Assembly (NCBI GenBank): GCA_017165825.1 | Contig: CM029384.1 | Span: 7,772,914-7,836,913 of the forward strand | Direction of reading: 5' to 3' | Length of the DNA: 64,000 nucleotides | From: Hepsetus odoe | Taxonomy: Eukaryota > Chordata > Actinopteri > Characiformes > Hepsetidae | Shown here: in pieces, positions 23,782-35,032 of the stretch | Numbering within the stretch: the stretch's first letter is position 1 | Layout of the letters: every line of letters begins with the position of its first letter | The notes under the pieces: model-generated | Database searches by the model: none | What the model saw: only the letters and a program-made list of their open reading frames with translations | Told to the model about the DNA's origin: nothing | Position numbers and translations under genes: made by a program

Positions 23782-24289
23782 AAGTGAGAGTGAAAGGGAC
23801 TATTTTTGGCTGTTGAGCCACAATTGAGTGACTATCCATCCATCCATTATCTGCCGCTTGTCCCAAACGGGGTCGCGGGGGAGTGCTGGTGTCCAACCCA
23901 GCGCACACAGGGTGAGGACGGGGGACGCACCCTGGACAGGCCGCCAGCCCATCGCAGGGAGGAGCGGGACGGGCACCTTGCTCAAGGGTACCTCAGGGCA
24001 ACCCACTGGGAAGGGGTTCGAACCCCCGATTTGCTGATCATGTGGCCAACGCCCTACCCACTACGCCACCGCCGCCCCCAATTGAGTGACTATTGAACCA
24101 CAAATTAATGCATTCTGCATTTAACCCATACAGTAACAGTGTATTAACAGCAGCAAGCAGTCCAGTGCACAGGGAGCAGTGATGGGGACAGTACCGTGCC
24201 CAAGGGTTATTCAGGGCAACCCACGGGTCCAGTACTTGACCCTCAAACTTATGGGGCCTAGTCCCTAACCACTGTGCCATCATTGCCCA
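23782..24289 (-). mobile_element. Old family A SINE, split by a younger SINE
   Basis: The two pieces at 23782-23835 and 24094-24289 form one reverse family A copy (GAGAGTGAAAGGGACT at the left and TGTGCCATCATTGCCC at the right). The composite SINE at 23836-24078 lies between them. The outer copy is clearly more degraded than the inner one. Confidence 0.85.
23836..24078 (-). mobile_element. Composite SINE with perfect 15-bp target duplication
   Basis: Reverse copy: CCATCCATCCATTATCTGCC and GCTTGTCCCAAACGGGGTC tail, then GGACAGGCCGCCAGCC, GCTCAAGGGTACCTCAGGGC, B-box complement GGGTTCGAACCCC and head complement CCACTACGCCACCGCCGCCC. It is flanked by CAATTGAGTGACTAT at 23821-23835 and 24079-24093. 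The perfect duplication and clean B box suggest a young insertion. Confidence 0.93.
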
Positions 24290-24485
24290 CTTCGGTGTGC
24301 TTGTGATCGGTAAAATGCAGAAGATAAATATACTACTCTCTGTTCACAGTGTGCGTGCAATCAAATTTAGTCCTATATAAGTTTCTATCCCAGATTAACG
24401 TGACTAGATAACCGCAGCTTTTCAAAGATTCAGTATTGTCACCACCTAATGCTTGCAAAGTACCTAAAAAGTTCTCGTCTTATAG

Positions 24486-24644
24486 GATCCAGAAATCAGC
24501 CATGGGTGCAGCTGCAGAGAAGAGCCATTCGTCCTGCCCTCAACACCTCCCACATCACACTCTCTGCCATGCTCACCTCCACCAGGAGCCAGTATGAGCT
24601 CGGGGGCTTCCCCTTTCCCCTGGGCCTGGAGATCAACTCAACAG
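24486..24644 (+). CDS. FAM171A2: FAM171A2 exon 4
   Basis: Starts after CGTCTTATAG and completes a Gly codon. It encodes GSRNQPWVQLQRRAIRPALN and onward to GLEINSTG, with likely N-glycosylation sites NTS and NST, and ends one base into Gly at GTGAAT. The VQ(F/L)QRRA motif is shared by the family. Confidence 0.95.
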
Positions 24645-24788
24645 GTGAATTCTGTGGTGATGTAAGCTAATGACATTTATAAGCCAATTTCTAGCCCAGT
24701 TGTATGTTCAGTTATTTTTTTTATTTCCTGAACAATTACAATGTTACTGTAGGGCTATTTATAAGCCTTCAGTGATAAGTCTGAATCA

Positions 24789-25044
24789 TAAAGTGTCCCG
24801 GTAGATGGCGCTCTGCTCTGACTGAGCACACCTGGGCTCAGAGGTGTGCTTCATTGGGGTCTGGCTATTTAAGCCCCAGTGAGTCAGAGCAGAGCGTCAG
24901 TCATTGAAGAGTCTTAGGCTTCGCAGTAACTCTGGTGTTTAAGTTCTTTGCGTTTGTTTTGTTCATTATGATAAATAAAGTCAAGAACCAGACTCCCGGC
25001 TATGCATCTGTGTCCTACCCACAACACCCCAGCGTAACATAAAG
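24789..25044 (+). mobile_element. Solo LTR of a retrotransposon with 5-bp target duplication
   Basis: A 246-bp unit at 24794-25039 begins TGTCCCGG and ends GCGTAACA (TGT...ACA ends). It is flanked on both sides by TAAAG (24789-24793 and 25040-25044). Inside are a promoter-like TATTTAAG near 24866 and an AATAAA near 24971. An inverted pair, GCTCTGCTCTGACT and AGTCAGAGCAGAGC, brackets the promoter segment. A 5-bp duplication suits Ty3/Gypsy or similar elements. No internal coding region remains. Confidence 0.85.
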
Positions 25045-25987
25045 TGATCAACATTTTTATTTTATATTTTGTCAGTTTTCCAGTGCACAAAAATAGTAAG
25101 CAGTTCAGTTGTAAATTTCTTTATGTCTATTTTGCACAATTATAAATCCTGCTATTTATTAACTCTTTGTCGGCTTATTTAAAGGCGAGTCTGAGAGGCA
25201 CACATAAAGAATCATATCGTTACAGTCTCATTGTCACTTGTCACTGTAATATCAGTTTTAATAACCGTTATGTTTCATGTTCACACCATAGGGTGTATGC
25301 TGGAAATAGCCAAAGCTACATGCTTCAATATAAACAGGTGCAAAATCTGTATTGTCCGCCTGTCTCCGAAAAACCAACAAAAATCTTGCACACTGTCCGG
25401 ACATCTTCGGTATTTCCATTTTCGCATGTCTCACACTTCACACTGACAGTGAACTCTCCCCTCCCCCACTGCCAAGTGTCATCCTAGAGCTCTTAAAATA
25501 AACAGCCAGGCTTAGCAGTCTCTCCCAAGCTCAACCATGCGCATGGCGTGAAACTAACATTTAATCCTGGAATCCAATCTCTCTCTTGTTGCCTATCCAC
25601 ACAGCAGTTAACATGACAGAAATGCATGCAAATGATCTTTCAAATCAAGCCATATTAGATGTCTTCCACTTACCAATGCAATTAGTCATTCTCCTCAATC
25701 TCGCTTTCTAAGTGTTGCTGATATCATGTGTTTAAGGTGCTCTAGCTGGTGGGCAGAACTGGACGTAACTGAATTAGAGAAACAAATACCATTCACTCGT
25801 TTTTAATCAACATTTAATCAGCAGGTTTTTAATGTTAGAGTAGGAAAATCACCAGGCTGTGCCACACCACACTCTCCTAGACAAGCACTCATGACCCTTG
25901 GTGCAGGAGGTTTACATGTGGGGTGTCAGCTCTCACCCACCCTGCCTGTTGGAAACTGTTGCTAAGGCAATTATTAACTAATTAATA
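25045..25987. other. Intron 4 of FAM171A2 downstream of the LTR
   Basis: No gene or clear repeat is visible. The intron spans 24645-26041. Confidence 0.5.
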
Positions 25988-26019
<32 letters not shown>

Positions 26020-26040
26020 TCTCTCTCCTCTTTTCTCTCA
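25988..26040. repeat. CT microsatellite forming the exon 5 polypyrimidine tract
   Basis: An almost pure TCTC run leads directly into the CAG acceptor of exon 5, so the splice-site pyrimidine tract is itself a microsatellite. Confidence 0.9.
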
Positions 26041-26041
26041 G

Positions 26042-26221
26042 GCTCAAACAGCAGCTGGGTTGAGTTGACCGCAGTGGCTGCAGTGTGTGCCAGACTTACA
26101 GGACCTAACGGCACTGAAGTCCAGGTCTCGGATCCAATCCATGTGTCTGTTCCCCTTCCCTCAGACACGCCCCTCAAGGCTGCTACCAGTGTACCTGTCT
26201 GGAAGTTTGAAGACAGGGCAG
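26042..26221 (+). CDS. FAM171A2: FAM171A2 exon 5
   Basis: Completes a Gly codon and encodes SNSSWVELTAVAAVCARLTG, then NGTEVQVSDPIHVSVPLPSD and ending VPVWKFEDRAG. Likely N-glycosylation sites are NSS and NGT. It ends one base into a Gly codon at GTAAAA. Confidence 0.95.
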
Positions 26222-29200
26222 GTAAAAACAGCATCAGCCTCACAGAATAAGGGGTGTATCACAGACATATGCCACACTTATGCTTGCAAGATGTTTAACT
26301 ACAGTGATCTGCATGCTGTATAAGATCTCAGTTGTGCTGGGAGTCGCATAAGAAGTGACACTCTTATGTAATGTTTCCATTACAGTACTGTGTTTGATTT
26401 TCTGCAAGTCATTTCTGACACTAACCTTTTATTAACATCAAAGAAATTTCTGAAATGAACTGGTTTGGGGTTTCTGAGTGAGATTACTAATTGCATTGTA
26501 AAGTTTATTCTACACCATGACAATACAATGGAGTTGACAACGCATGTTAAACTCTTTATGAGAAATTCAGCAGAGTAGAATAAGTGTGGATCCCTCTGCC
26601 TCTGCCTCTGCCTCTGCTCTGGGCACTTGTGGGTTAAAGCTTTAGAGTCCTGATGGTGGTGCTGCTTCACCGAGGGGACGGTTATGCAACCCAGTGTATG
26701 CTGTAAAAGAGAAAAAGAGGAAGAAGTTGATTACAACCTTTGCTATCTCTTGGGTTCACTGCTTTTGGTGATGTGGCAGGGAGGGTTTGGATTCAGCAGC
26801 TAATGGTCCATTTTGGCCCAGGAACCCCTTTCTTTCTCAGTCACCTAAAGGGCTGTGTGATGAATCAGATCAAATAAAGTTTATTCTGTATAAACAAATT
26901 GTGTAAACATGTTGGCATGATAAACAAATCATTAAGTGTTAGAATGATATAGTTAAAGTGCTGAAAATGTAGTTAAAGGAGGCCAACAAGTGCTTCCCTG
27001 TAACGTACTCGATCCATGCTCATCCACATGGCTGGTAAGTAGCTGATTCAGCAAAACGGCCCATTACAGAACAAATGAACCAAAAAATGACTTTATTCTG
27101 CGCTACTAGCTTGTAAAATGCTTCAGCAGTGATTACTATTCTCTGGTTTGCATAGTGTATAAATGTATGAAGCAGTGCTGGCCACTGTTACAACAAATGA
27201 AATAACAAACTTATATATCTCATTGAACCTTCAATCCACTTATCCCATAGACTGAATCTGGGAATTTTAAAGCGGGTAATGTGATCTCATTTTTGCTGTT
27301 CTCAGTAGAAACTAGTTTTGATGCGTTTCATTGTGTAGTAAAAGATATATTTAGCCTCTGTTGGCTGTAAAGAGAAATCTCAAATTATCTCCGACCAAGC
27401 AGCTTAGTCTGAGGAGTCTTAATCCTGCAGGCCCATTTGCCCAATCACTTAGAAGAGGGCATTCTTGAATAGTGCTGAGAACAAGGCCTGCACAGTTAGG
27501 GCCGTTGCTAGGGAAGCATATTTTGAGATGCAGGCCGAGGGGTATTTTTAGTGAGCAGCATTGGTGAGAGAGATTTTCACCAAAACACCCTCAATGATTT
27601 CTTTAAACAGTCATTTTGATTCTCATAACGTGTATTATATTAGTATATATTTGTAAATGTTAGTATGGAGGCAGTCGTTACAAAGAAAAGAAAAGCGCTT
27701 TTTTACTCCATATATAAATCTGTATTTACATTTCAGAACATAACCTGAACACATACTGTTTCTGCCTGCACTGGACCCTGTTTGGATCATTGCCTCATTT
27801 ATTTGCTGCAAAGGCAACAGTCCAAAGTGTTTTCGAACACCTCTAGAGTGATTTGCACAAATGACTTTTTGCAGTTTTTTTTTTATTTTATTTGTATTAT
27901 TTGTATGAGTGTCATTTAATCATTGGAACCTCTGAATTATGGTTTCTGTTCATCATCAAGACAACCTTCAAGGCTAAGCTGTGTTGTAGACATGCGAGTT
28001 AAGTAATAACTAATCCATATGTACTGGATTGTGACGTCTGACTGGGAGGCATTTAGTCCCAAGAAAAATCTCGTCTGATCCTCTTGACCCTCTTTGTTTA
28101 CAGCGTGGTTGCTGTTGTTGTTTATCAGATAGAGGAAGTCCACTACAGGCCTCCCTAAGAGGTTAAGACTTGCTTTTAAGGTCATAAATTGACCATGTGA
28201 TGGAAATTGTATTTGCAAACTGTGATTTGGAATCATTTACTGTTGTATCTAACAAAAATGTTCCATTGAGGTTTATTCTGACATTAGATATTTTTTGTCT
28301 CCAGGTTAAAGTGAATAAAATTGCTAGATCTGCACATTATAGCTTAGGACTGAACAAGGAATAGTCAGGAAAATCTTTTTGAAAAAGCATTTTTATACCA
28401 CAAGAGCTGGAATTTTTATTATACTCTAAATTCTATCAATTCTAGCCAAATACTGAAAAGTGTTTTTTTGTGTGTGTTTTATTAATAATAATAATAATAA
28501 TAATAAGAATAATAAATCTAATAATGCAGAGCTTTTGAATTGGGAGCCTGGCACATCACCTTTTGTACTCAAGCCTGAAGTCTGGCATTCTCTTAGCTGC
28601 TCTCATTAGAGGTCCCCACAGCATATCATCCCTCTCCATTTCTTCCCATCCTCTGCATCTTCCTCTTTTACGCAGATTGCCTGCAATTTCTCTGTAACCA
28701 CACCCATAAACCTCCTCTTTGATCTTTCTCCTCTTCTCTTGCCTGGCAGCTCCATCCTCAGCATCCTTCTCCTTATATACTCCATCGAGCTGCCGTGTGA
28801 CTTTGATTTTAATGTTTCAAACTTTTGACTTTAGAGGTCTGAGATTCCCTAGCTTACCCATATACAGTATCTTTGCAATGATGCATTTCTTGATATACTT
28901 CAGACTGTATCAAAGACTCCTCATTCGCCTGGACCGAACAGAAGATTCCTTTATTCCTGTTTGCCTGGACTGTTGTGCACAGATTTGATGACATGGAGTC
29001 TGAGATGTAGACATGTGCCTCAGTTCACTAGATTGTAATAGCTGATTTAAAAGAGTTGGGGGGGATGGGGGCATGAATATGCACCATGCGTGGGTGGGTA
29101 GAATGAACTGGGCTTCAGAAAAGAGGAGAAACAGATGATGCAGCCATTTGTTGTGGGCGTGCGAAGGATCATGTGTTCACTGTGTTAATGGGACAGTCGC

Positions 29201-30193
29201 CTTTTCAGGCCTGTTTGTTTTGGAGACAGTTCACAGACAATAGGGAGCTTACCAAAAGAAGCAGAGGAGGCTGTTACACATGGGCCGTGCTGGAAATCCC
29301 ACCCTTTTTACCTACAGGGACCAAACAAGGGTCTTCATGCTGAACCAAACAGACATTACCCCCTAGTGGCCATGGTGTTGCATGACAGCTGTGCTACATC
29401 CTGCAGAGGCATGTCTGCATCAGTTTAATTGCCTGGAAAGATTTGACAAATGAATTGATGGTGCTTTTAAGTTATAAAGCGAAGTGTGCTAGATAGCAGC
29501 AAAATGGTGGCCCAAGTGAGGTTGCCATTAATTTCCCAGATGGGTTAATCTGTCAAGCATGACAAACTGCTACTGCGTAATGGAAACCTATCAGAGTCCT
29601 GTTTTTCCAAGCTAGAATGGCTTCAGGTTTACACCTGCCTGATTTTTTGCATTGTGCATTGCATAAACATGCTAGTGGTAAGACTCAGACTTGGCGACTT
29701 GGAAAATGCAGCCGGCAATGCATTTGAATCTTTGAATCAAAATGCAGACATTTTTAACTGTGCTCTATATCTATCTGTTTTCATTATATCTTTTCATCTC
29801 AGCATCATTTTTGGTGAATACTTCACTAAAAAACATAATAATCCTGTATGATCTTACGCACTGTGCAAGTGTTTGAAAATGTTGTGGAAAAGAAAAGAGC
29901 TGTCGCAAGCAGGAATTGTCAGGAAGCATTAAGCCTTATCCCCTCCTCGGGGGCATTCTGCAAATATCATGCCCCTTATTGGCCTGTGTGCAGTAAACTG
30001 CTGCAAAACCATCTAGTAACATCTTTTCAATAAACCTCACTGGTTCATTTTTTGGTCTCATTTAACAAGCAGTTAAGTCATGCTGGTTCAAATATTTAAT
30101 AAAGAACAGTCAGTGCTTTTACCATAAGCGTGATCATTTGTCTGAGATGAAGAAGTGGTTTGGTTTATCCGTGTATGGTTTGTACATCTGCAG
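26222..30193 (+). other. FAM171A2 intron 5 (4.0 kb)
   Basis: Mostly unique AT-rich DNA. It holds a TAA repeat at 28484-28516, a reverse LINE fragment at about 28600-28790 and several short open frames with no family resemblance. No exon is supported. Confidence 0.6.
28600..28790 (-). mobile_element. Non-LTR retrotransposon (LINE) fragment
   Basis: GGTCCCCACAGCATATCATC, CATAAACCTCCTCTTTGATC and CTTGCCTGGCAGCTCCATCC match the arrangement of the LINE fragment at 41098-41590. The two are diverged members of one family. Reading frames are broken. Confidence 0.65.
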
Positions 30194-30307
30194 GTCTGTG
30201 GGTAAGAAATGGGGTTGGCTACATTAAAAGAGATGGTTCTCTGATGACCTGGAGCTTTGTGGTGCCACATTTAGGCTACTGGCTGGCGGCTTTCCCTTCG
30301 GCTGCAG
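30194..30307 (+). CDS. FAM171A2: FAM171A2 exon 6
   Basis: Completes a Gly codon and encodes LWVRNGVGYIKRDGSLMTWS, then FVVPHLGYWLAAFPSAAG. It ends one base into a Gly codon at GTGAGT. The LWVRNG and LGYW motifs are family hallmarks. Confidence 0.96.
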
Positions 30308-30414
30308 GTGAGTTCTGTTTTCCATAAAAATGTTCCGCTGTGTGCTGAATGTGAGACGGAATCTGAGAAAATAGCAGCATTGCTCATAGCATCTTTTTTT
30401 TGCTGTTGTTTCAG

Positions 30415-30541
30415 GCACAGTTCTGAACCCGTCTGGCTTGAGAGACATCACCACATACCACACCATCTTTCTCCTGACCATTCTGGGCTCCATGGCCTTG
30501 CTGGTTTTAATTCTGCTGTGCTTGCTGCTCTACTACTGCAG
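30415..30541 (+). CDS. FAM171A2: FAM171A2 exon 7, transmembrane helix
   Basis: Encodes TVLNPSGLRDITTYHTIFLL and then a hydrophobic helix through GSMALLVLILLCLLLYYC. It ends two bases into an Arg codon at the donor GTATGC. The ITTYHT(I/V)FLL stretch is strongly conserved in FAM171 proteins. Confidence 0.96.
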
Positions 30542-30824
30542 GTATGCTTTTTCAACCTGCACACAGACAACAAGTCAGACTGAAAATGCCAGATCACAGC
30601 TTAAGAAGCTTTCATACTGAGATTGGCCTTTTCCTGGCTGAGAGGCCACCTGGACTAAGCAGAGCTGCAGAATTAAGTCACAGTCAGTATTCCATCTACC
30701 TCAAGGCCAGTCCAGGCAGTGTATTCAGTATGAAATGTCCAATGTGATTGTTTAGTTCATTGCATATTAAAGCCTATAGAACTTTTTCACATTGCACCAT
30801 CTGGTTCTTGTCTTTTTCTGTCAG

Positions 30825-32346
30825 GAGAAGATGTCTTAAACCCAGACAACACCATCGCAAAATGCATATCTCCTCCACTCTGGAGAGCTCAAAGAGGGAC
30901 CAGGGTACATCCACTTCTCAGCTCAATCTCATCAGCAGTGCACACATGGAGTCTGCCTCCACTGCTGGAGATCAAGAGGGTGTGAAATCAGACCTGTCCT
31001 CCACAAGGGACCTGCACAGCTCGCAGGAAGAGTTCTTCAGGCATGGCTCTGGCTACAAGCCACATCAACCCAAAGGGAGTATGAATAGTGCGCGAATTGA
31101 GAGCTTCCCACTGCAGACCACCCGCTCCACCAACACTAACAATATGGACCTGCTCTTAAGAGATGACATGGCCAGGGGCTATGGCTTGGCAGAGGACTCC
31201 AGTGACTCCAGACGCAATCACCATCATCATAACGCCAAGGACAACCAAGGGTACACCTCTGACCCTCCATCTCCCCCGCCTTTGCTGCCCTCGTTCACTG
31301 GCCATTACCACAGCCGTGACAGCAAGCCTCCAGATTACTCTTCCTCACAAGCTGCAGATCACCTGAATATGCCTGGCTCTGTGAACACACAGCCTGGTCA
31401 GCTCATCTTCTGCCACTCCATGGAGCAGATGAAGGAGAGCATGTATCGCAGTGTGGTGCCCACACTGGTCATCCCAGCACATTACATGCGGCTCTCCTCT
31501 GACCTCTCGGCTGTAGAGCAGGCCATGGAGAGGCAGCAGCAGCTTCAACATGACATGGAGGGCATTCAGGTTAGCATGACTCTACCTCGCCAGCAGAGTC
31601 AGCAGCAGCAGCAGCAGCAGTCCACCAAGCCAGTGAAGGAGGATGAACAGCCTGACCACCAGAGAGAGGGTTCTGAGGAGCAGAACTGGGCCACGGACTC
31701 TTCAGCAGGTCCTGTCCATATTCCTGTGCTTTTTGATGACTCCACTATGGCACAGGTGAATGGGGAGTTGAAGGCACTTACAGAGAAAAAGCTGTTGGAG
31801 CTGGGTGTGAAACCACACCCATTGGCCTGGTTTGTGTCTCTTGACGGCCGTTCCAACTCCCTCGTCCGCCACTCCTACATCGAGCTGGGCAATGAGCCTT
31901 TGCGAGCCCCAGCACAGGAACATCGGGCAGAAACATACCCTGGAAACTTGGGTAGATCTTCGCAAAGGAAGAGCAAAGAGGAGAGTAAGGCAAAGGAAGT
32001 ATGTGAAAGGAAGACTCACGGCAAGATATATTCCAAGCTTCCTGTCATTGACACTACGGATCCCAGCAGCAGCAGTGAGAGCCACACAGCCACATACTCA
32101 CCAGAGGACAGCTCAATGGCACCACTGCTCGATGAGGCCCCAGAATGTTCCCGGGGAGGAACGTTTCCCCGCCGAGGGCGCAGTCGAGACAACAGTGCTT
32201 GTAGTAGTGCCACGGATGCCAAAAGGGACTCGGTGACCAGCCCTGACGACGATGATAACGATGACAAGGATGATGATGGCGAGAATAAGAAGAGCCCATG
32301 GCAAAAACGTGAGGAGAGGCCCCTCATGGTGTTCAACGTCAAGTAG
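30825..32346 (+). CDS. FAM171A2: FAM171A2 terminal exon, cytoplasmic tail
   Basis: One base completes the split Arg codon, then 506 residues run to a TAG at 32344-32346. Visible features in order: the basic juxtamembrane RRRCLKPRQHHRK; SSKRDQGTSTSQLNL; a His run of five; a Pro-rich SPPPLLPSF; GQLIFCHSMEQM; VVPTLVIPAHYMRL; a Gln tract (QQQQQQQ, CAG-encoded, about 31598-31620); PVLFDDSTMAQVNGELKALT with KKLLELGVKPHP and AWFVSLDGRSNSLVRHSYIE; SSSSESHTATYSPEDSS; an acidic DDDDNDDKDDDGE; and the end KKSPWQKREERPLMVFNVK. An in-frame ATG at 30748 lies in the intron and is not the start. The tail has no catalytic motif, and a scaffold role is only an inference. Confidence 0.97.
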
Positions 32347-33780
32347 ATATTCTTTCTGTCAAAGTGTCTTGCCACTCTGTCTACACCTTCGCCCCGTAAA
32401 ATGGTCACTTCTGGATGGGCTGTAGAAACAGGAATGCCAAAAAGGAGTCGAGAGTGCAAAAAGACAGAAGACTACACCTACCAGAGGACAAGGTGGCCGA
32501 TGACCTATTCAGGCTAGAAGCCTGCTTGCATCAGGACCGGCTAACCGGGTTCAGTTAAGAGAGCCACTAGTCAGTCAGGACCTGCTTAGTTGTTTATTCC
32601 CACACCTTCTGAAATGCCCTTCAGATGTTAGTAGGATTATAAATCAAGAAATAACATGGGATGCAGACCATAGAACCAGAGGATGTCCTATTTTTTCACT
32701 CTTTTTTTTTTCTTTGCCGGGTTAACCTTTGACATCACCCTCCTCAAGGTAGTGTTTCTTCTCCTTCCAGTTACACCTCCTACTCCGCAGTAGGAATGAC
32801 TTTGAGCCATTTCTGAACTGACTTTGGGAAGTAATCCACAGGCCTTAAAGAATTTCTCAGAGATAGAAAGCCTAAGAATCAGGACAAAAACCACAAAGAC
32901 TGAATTGAGGAAATTTTAATGTGTGTTTGTTTTCCTGAAAGCTGTGGGCTTTCTCCAAGGTTCGGTTTTTATATGCTGAAGTATGAGATGTGTATGTGTG
33001 TCTGAACTTTACCTGTCACAAAAGGGAGTGAAATTTATATGTACTCAAAATACAATTACAGATGCTCGTGTTGATACTGAATTTTGCTGTTGGTACACTT
33101 GGCCTTTGAATCTGATCTTAGCGCTCCATTATGCAGTTATAGAAACTGTATCACTTTTTTATTTTTTGAAGATTTAACTATACACAAATCCAGTAAGATG
33201 TAGTGGGCTGAAGATTGACACATTGTATTTTCTGAATATTTACATATGCCTTACATTCATCTCTTAATTACACCAGGATCGTGTAAGATCAAGGTAAAGC
33301 GGGCTGAGATTGGCTGGAGAGATAGCTGGCTTCAAGGCAAGAGTTAAGTTGGGCAATGTATAAATAATAGGATGACTAGAACTTTATTATGTGACAGTGA
33401 GTTATTATATGGAATCCCTATTACAGATTTTCTCCAGTTTAACAGCCAGCTTCATTTCTTAAAGAGGCTTTTACAGGATATTATTGGGATTAATTTGTCA
33501 GTTATCATTTTCATAAGGAACGTAGTGCCCTAACAGCTGTTGAAGTTAAAGCGGGGCAGTTTATCAGAGCTGAGAATGTGATTTTAAGCATGATCTACAC
33601 AAGGATGCAAAATAATTAAGCATGATGAGAAAGTGTGTTGACAGACTGAATCATACACATATAACACACTCCATTACGCCCACAGTCTCACACTGAGATT
33701 CAAAGCCTGAAAACACATCGAGCAGGAGAACCTTTATTTGTAAAAAGGAACATATTTAAACCACAGGACTTGTTTTATTT

Positions 33781-33833
33781 TCATCCATCCAGCCATTATC
33801 TGAGCCGCGTAGCATAACCAGGGTCGTGAAGTG
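33781..33833 (-). mobile_element. Family B-like SINE tail fragment
   Basis: CATCCATCCAGCCATTATCTG followed by AGCATAACCAGGGTCGTG, a reverse-oriented tail only. Confidence 0.5.
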
Positions 33834-33897
33834 TCTATTATTCTGCTTTGTTATACAGGACAGGTTCACATTCTTGCACGCACCTTTCCTTTTCCTT

Positions 33898-34102
33898 TTA
33901 CATTTACAGCATTTAGCAGACGCTCTCATCCAGAGCTACACATGGGCCGCTCTTGTCCAGACTTCCATTTCCTAACTACAGGGACAGTCACCCTGGAGCA
34001 ACATGGGGTTAAGGGTTTTGCTCAGGAACCCCATGGTGGTAATGCAGGAGGTGGGAGGTATAGTTCCGTAGGCAAGTATCCTACCACTAGACCACCATCA
34101 CC
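33898..34102 (-). mobile_element. SINE family C
   Basis: Reverse copy from TACATTTACAGCATTTAGC to CTAGACCACCATCACCCA, with CACCCTGGAGCAACATGGGG in the middle. The B box has decayed (GGTGGGAGGTATAGT). Confidence 0.82.
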
Positions 34103-34204
34103 CACCTTCACCACCATCACTTTTAGCGACGTGTACTAGTGACGTGACAACTGAAAGAACGGTTTGATTCTCCATGAAGGTGCCAGGCTTCTATCGATTT
34201 TGAG

Positions 34205-34250
34205 AATAAAACATAAATAAAATCATTACATGAACACAGAATAAAATAAA
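34205..34250 (+). terminator. Cluster of poly(A) signals, candidate FAM171A2 end
   Basis: AATAAA occurs at 34205, 34216, 34240 and 34245. The spacing fits a cleavage signal, but no transcript evidence is available here. Confidence 0.35.
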
Positions 34251-35032
34251 GTTCCCTCCTTTTCTCCTTGATCCTCATCCTCTTCTCCATTATTATCATT
34301 ATAATGTAATTTTTTAATTAATTAGAGCCACCCATATTCTCATTTCCTGCACTTGCCCAATGGGAAGATGCCTAAAGATCAGCTTAAGAAAAGACAGGTT
34401 TTGTCCTCCAGCCTAGAATGGTCTGAGTCCACCGACTTGATTTAGCTGGACATGTTCCAGGTGGGCGAGTGTTTTGACTGTCCCTGCTGCGCTGGCTTGA
34501 TGAAGCTTAGTTAAACGTTAGTGCTAACCTTTACTGTGCCAAGCATCTGCTGCCATTTTAATCCAGAAGAAATTCAGTTCCATTTATCAGTGAAGGGGAA
34601 TTGTGTTGTTTCACTTTCACTGACTCCCTCCCCGCGTAGGTGATGCTTGGAATGGTATTGCATGGAGGACTTAACACTAGAGGAAATATATGAAGTATTT
34701 TTCTATGTTTAAGTATTGCGCAGTGAAGCACTCTTACTAAACTGTATAAACCACTTCTTGTTAATAACACTGTAGTAAACCTCTACTTTTGGCCTCTTGT
34801 ATTTTTTTTGTCTTCACATTAAGGCACATCTGGTCACAGCCTTATTGAGCTAATGGTTCAAATGTATCTGTTCAAACACTTCGATATGTTCTTAAGTTAC
34901 AACACTTTATAGGTTTTAAAATGCTCGCTGACATGCCCAACAGCAGTGTTTCATCATTTCTGCTCAAAGTTTTTCTCTCTTTTTCACTCTATATTTCTCT
35001 CTTTCCTACTGTATCTCTCACTCTGTCTCCAG

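Larger units (their letters stand above)
10938..24485 (+). other. FAM171A2 intron 3 (13.5 kb)
   Basis: This is the largest intron. It holds family A, B, C and composite SINEs, a CT-rich block at 13787-14047 and a nested SINE at 23782-24289. Its non-repeat parts at about 12520-12960 and 14880-15370 contain the longest unexplained ORFs here but no splice-compatible exon of this gene. The protein is continuous without any additional exon. Confidence 0.7.
908..32346 (+). other. FAM171A2: FAM171A2 gene, first exon missing
   Basis: Seven coding exons join in frame into about 806 residues ending at a TAG at 32346. The family consists of type I membrane proteins with an N-glycosylated ectodomain, one helix and a long cytoplasmic tail. 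The order seen is: an ectodomain start with YRPGTWV and TNSAPW; an exon with YASVSLYLLPQRPATLLLY; two more ectodomain exons; LWVRNGVGYI and LGYW; a transmembrane helix ending CLLLYYC; the juxtamembrane RRRCLKPRQHHRK; and the conserved C-terminus KKSPWQKREERPLMVFNVK. These motifs fit FAM171A2 better than A1 or B, for example PVLFDDSTMAQVNGEL and KKLLELGVKPHP. The human protein is about 826 residues, so only the signal-peptide exon appears to be missing. I cannot tell whether this is the a or b fish duplicate. The biochemical function of the family is poorly known. Confidence 0.93.
32347..34250 (+). other. Probable FAM171A2 3' UTR
   Basis: Non-coding sequence follows the stop. A family C SINE lies at 33898-34102. 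Four AATAAA hexamers are clustered at 34205-34250 and could be the poly(A) signal. The true 3' end is uncertain, because a single AATAAA followed by GT-rich sequence occurs at 36594. Confidence 0.4.

Noticed and set aside
30748..30824. ATG at 30748 as the start of a separate 532-codon gene
   Set aside because: The ATG lies in intron 7. The acceptor at 30824 joins exon 7 to exon 8 in frame to give the conserved YYCRRRCLKPRQ.
31702..32459. Several long ORFs opposite and overlapping the FAM171A2 last exon
   Set aside because: They are shadows of the GC-rich coding exon, with no conserved motifs.
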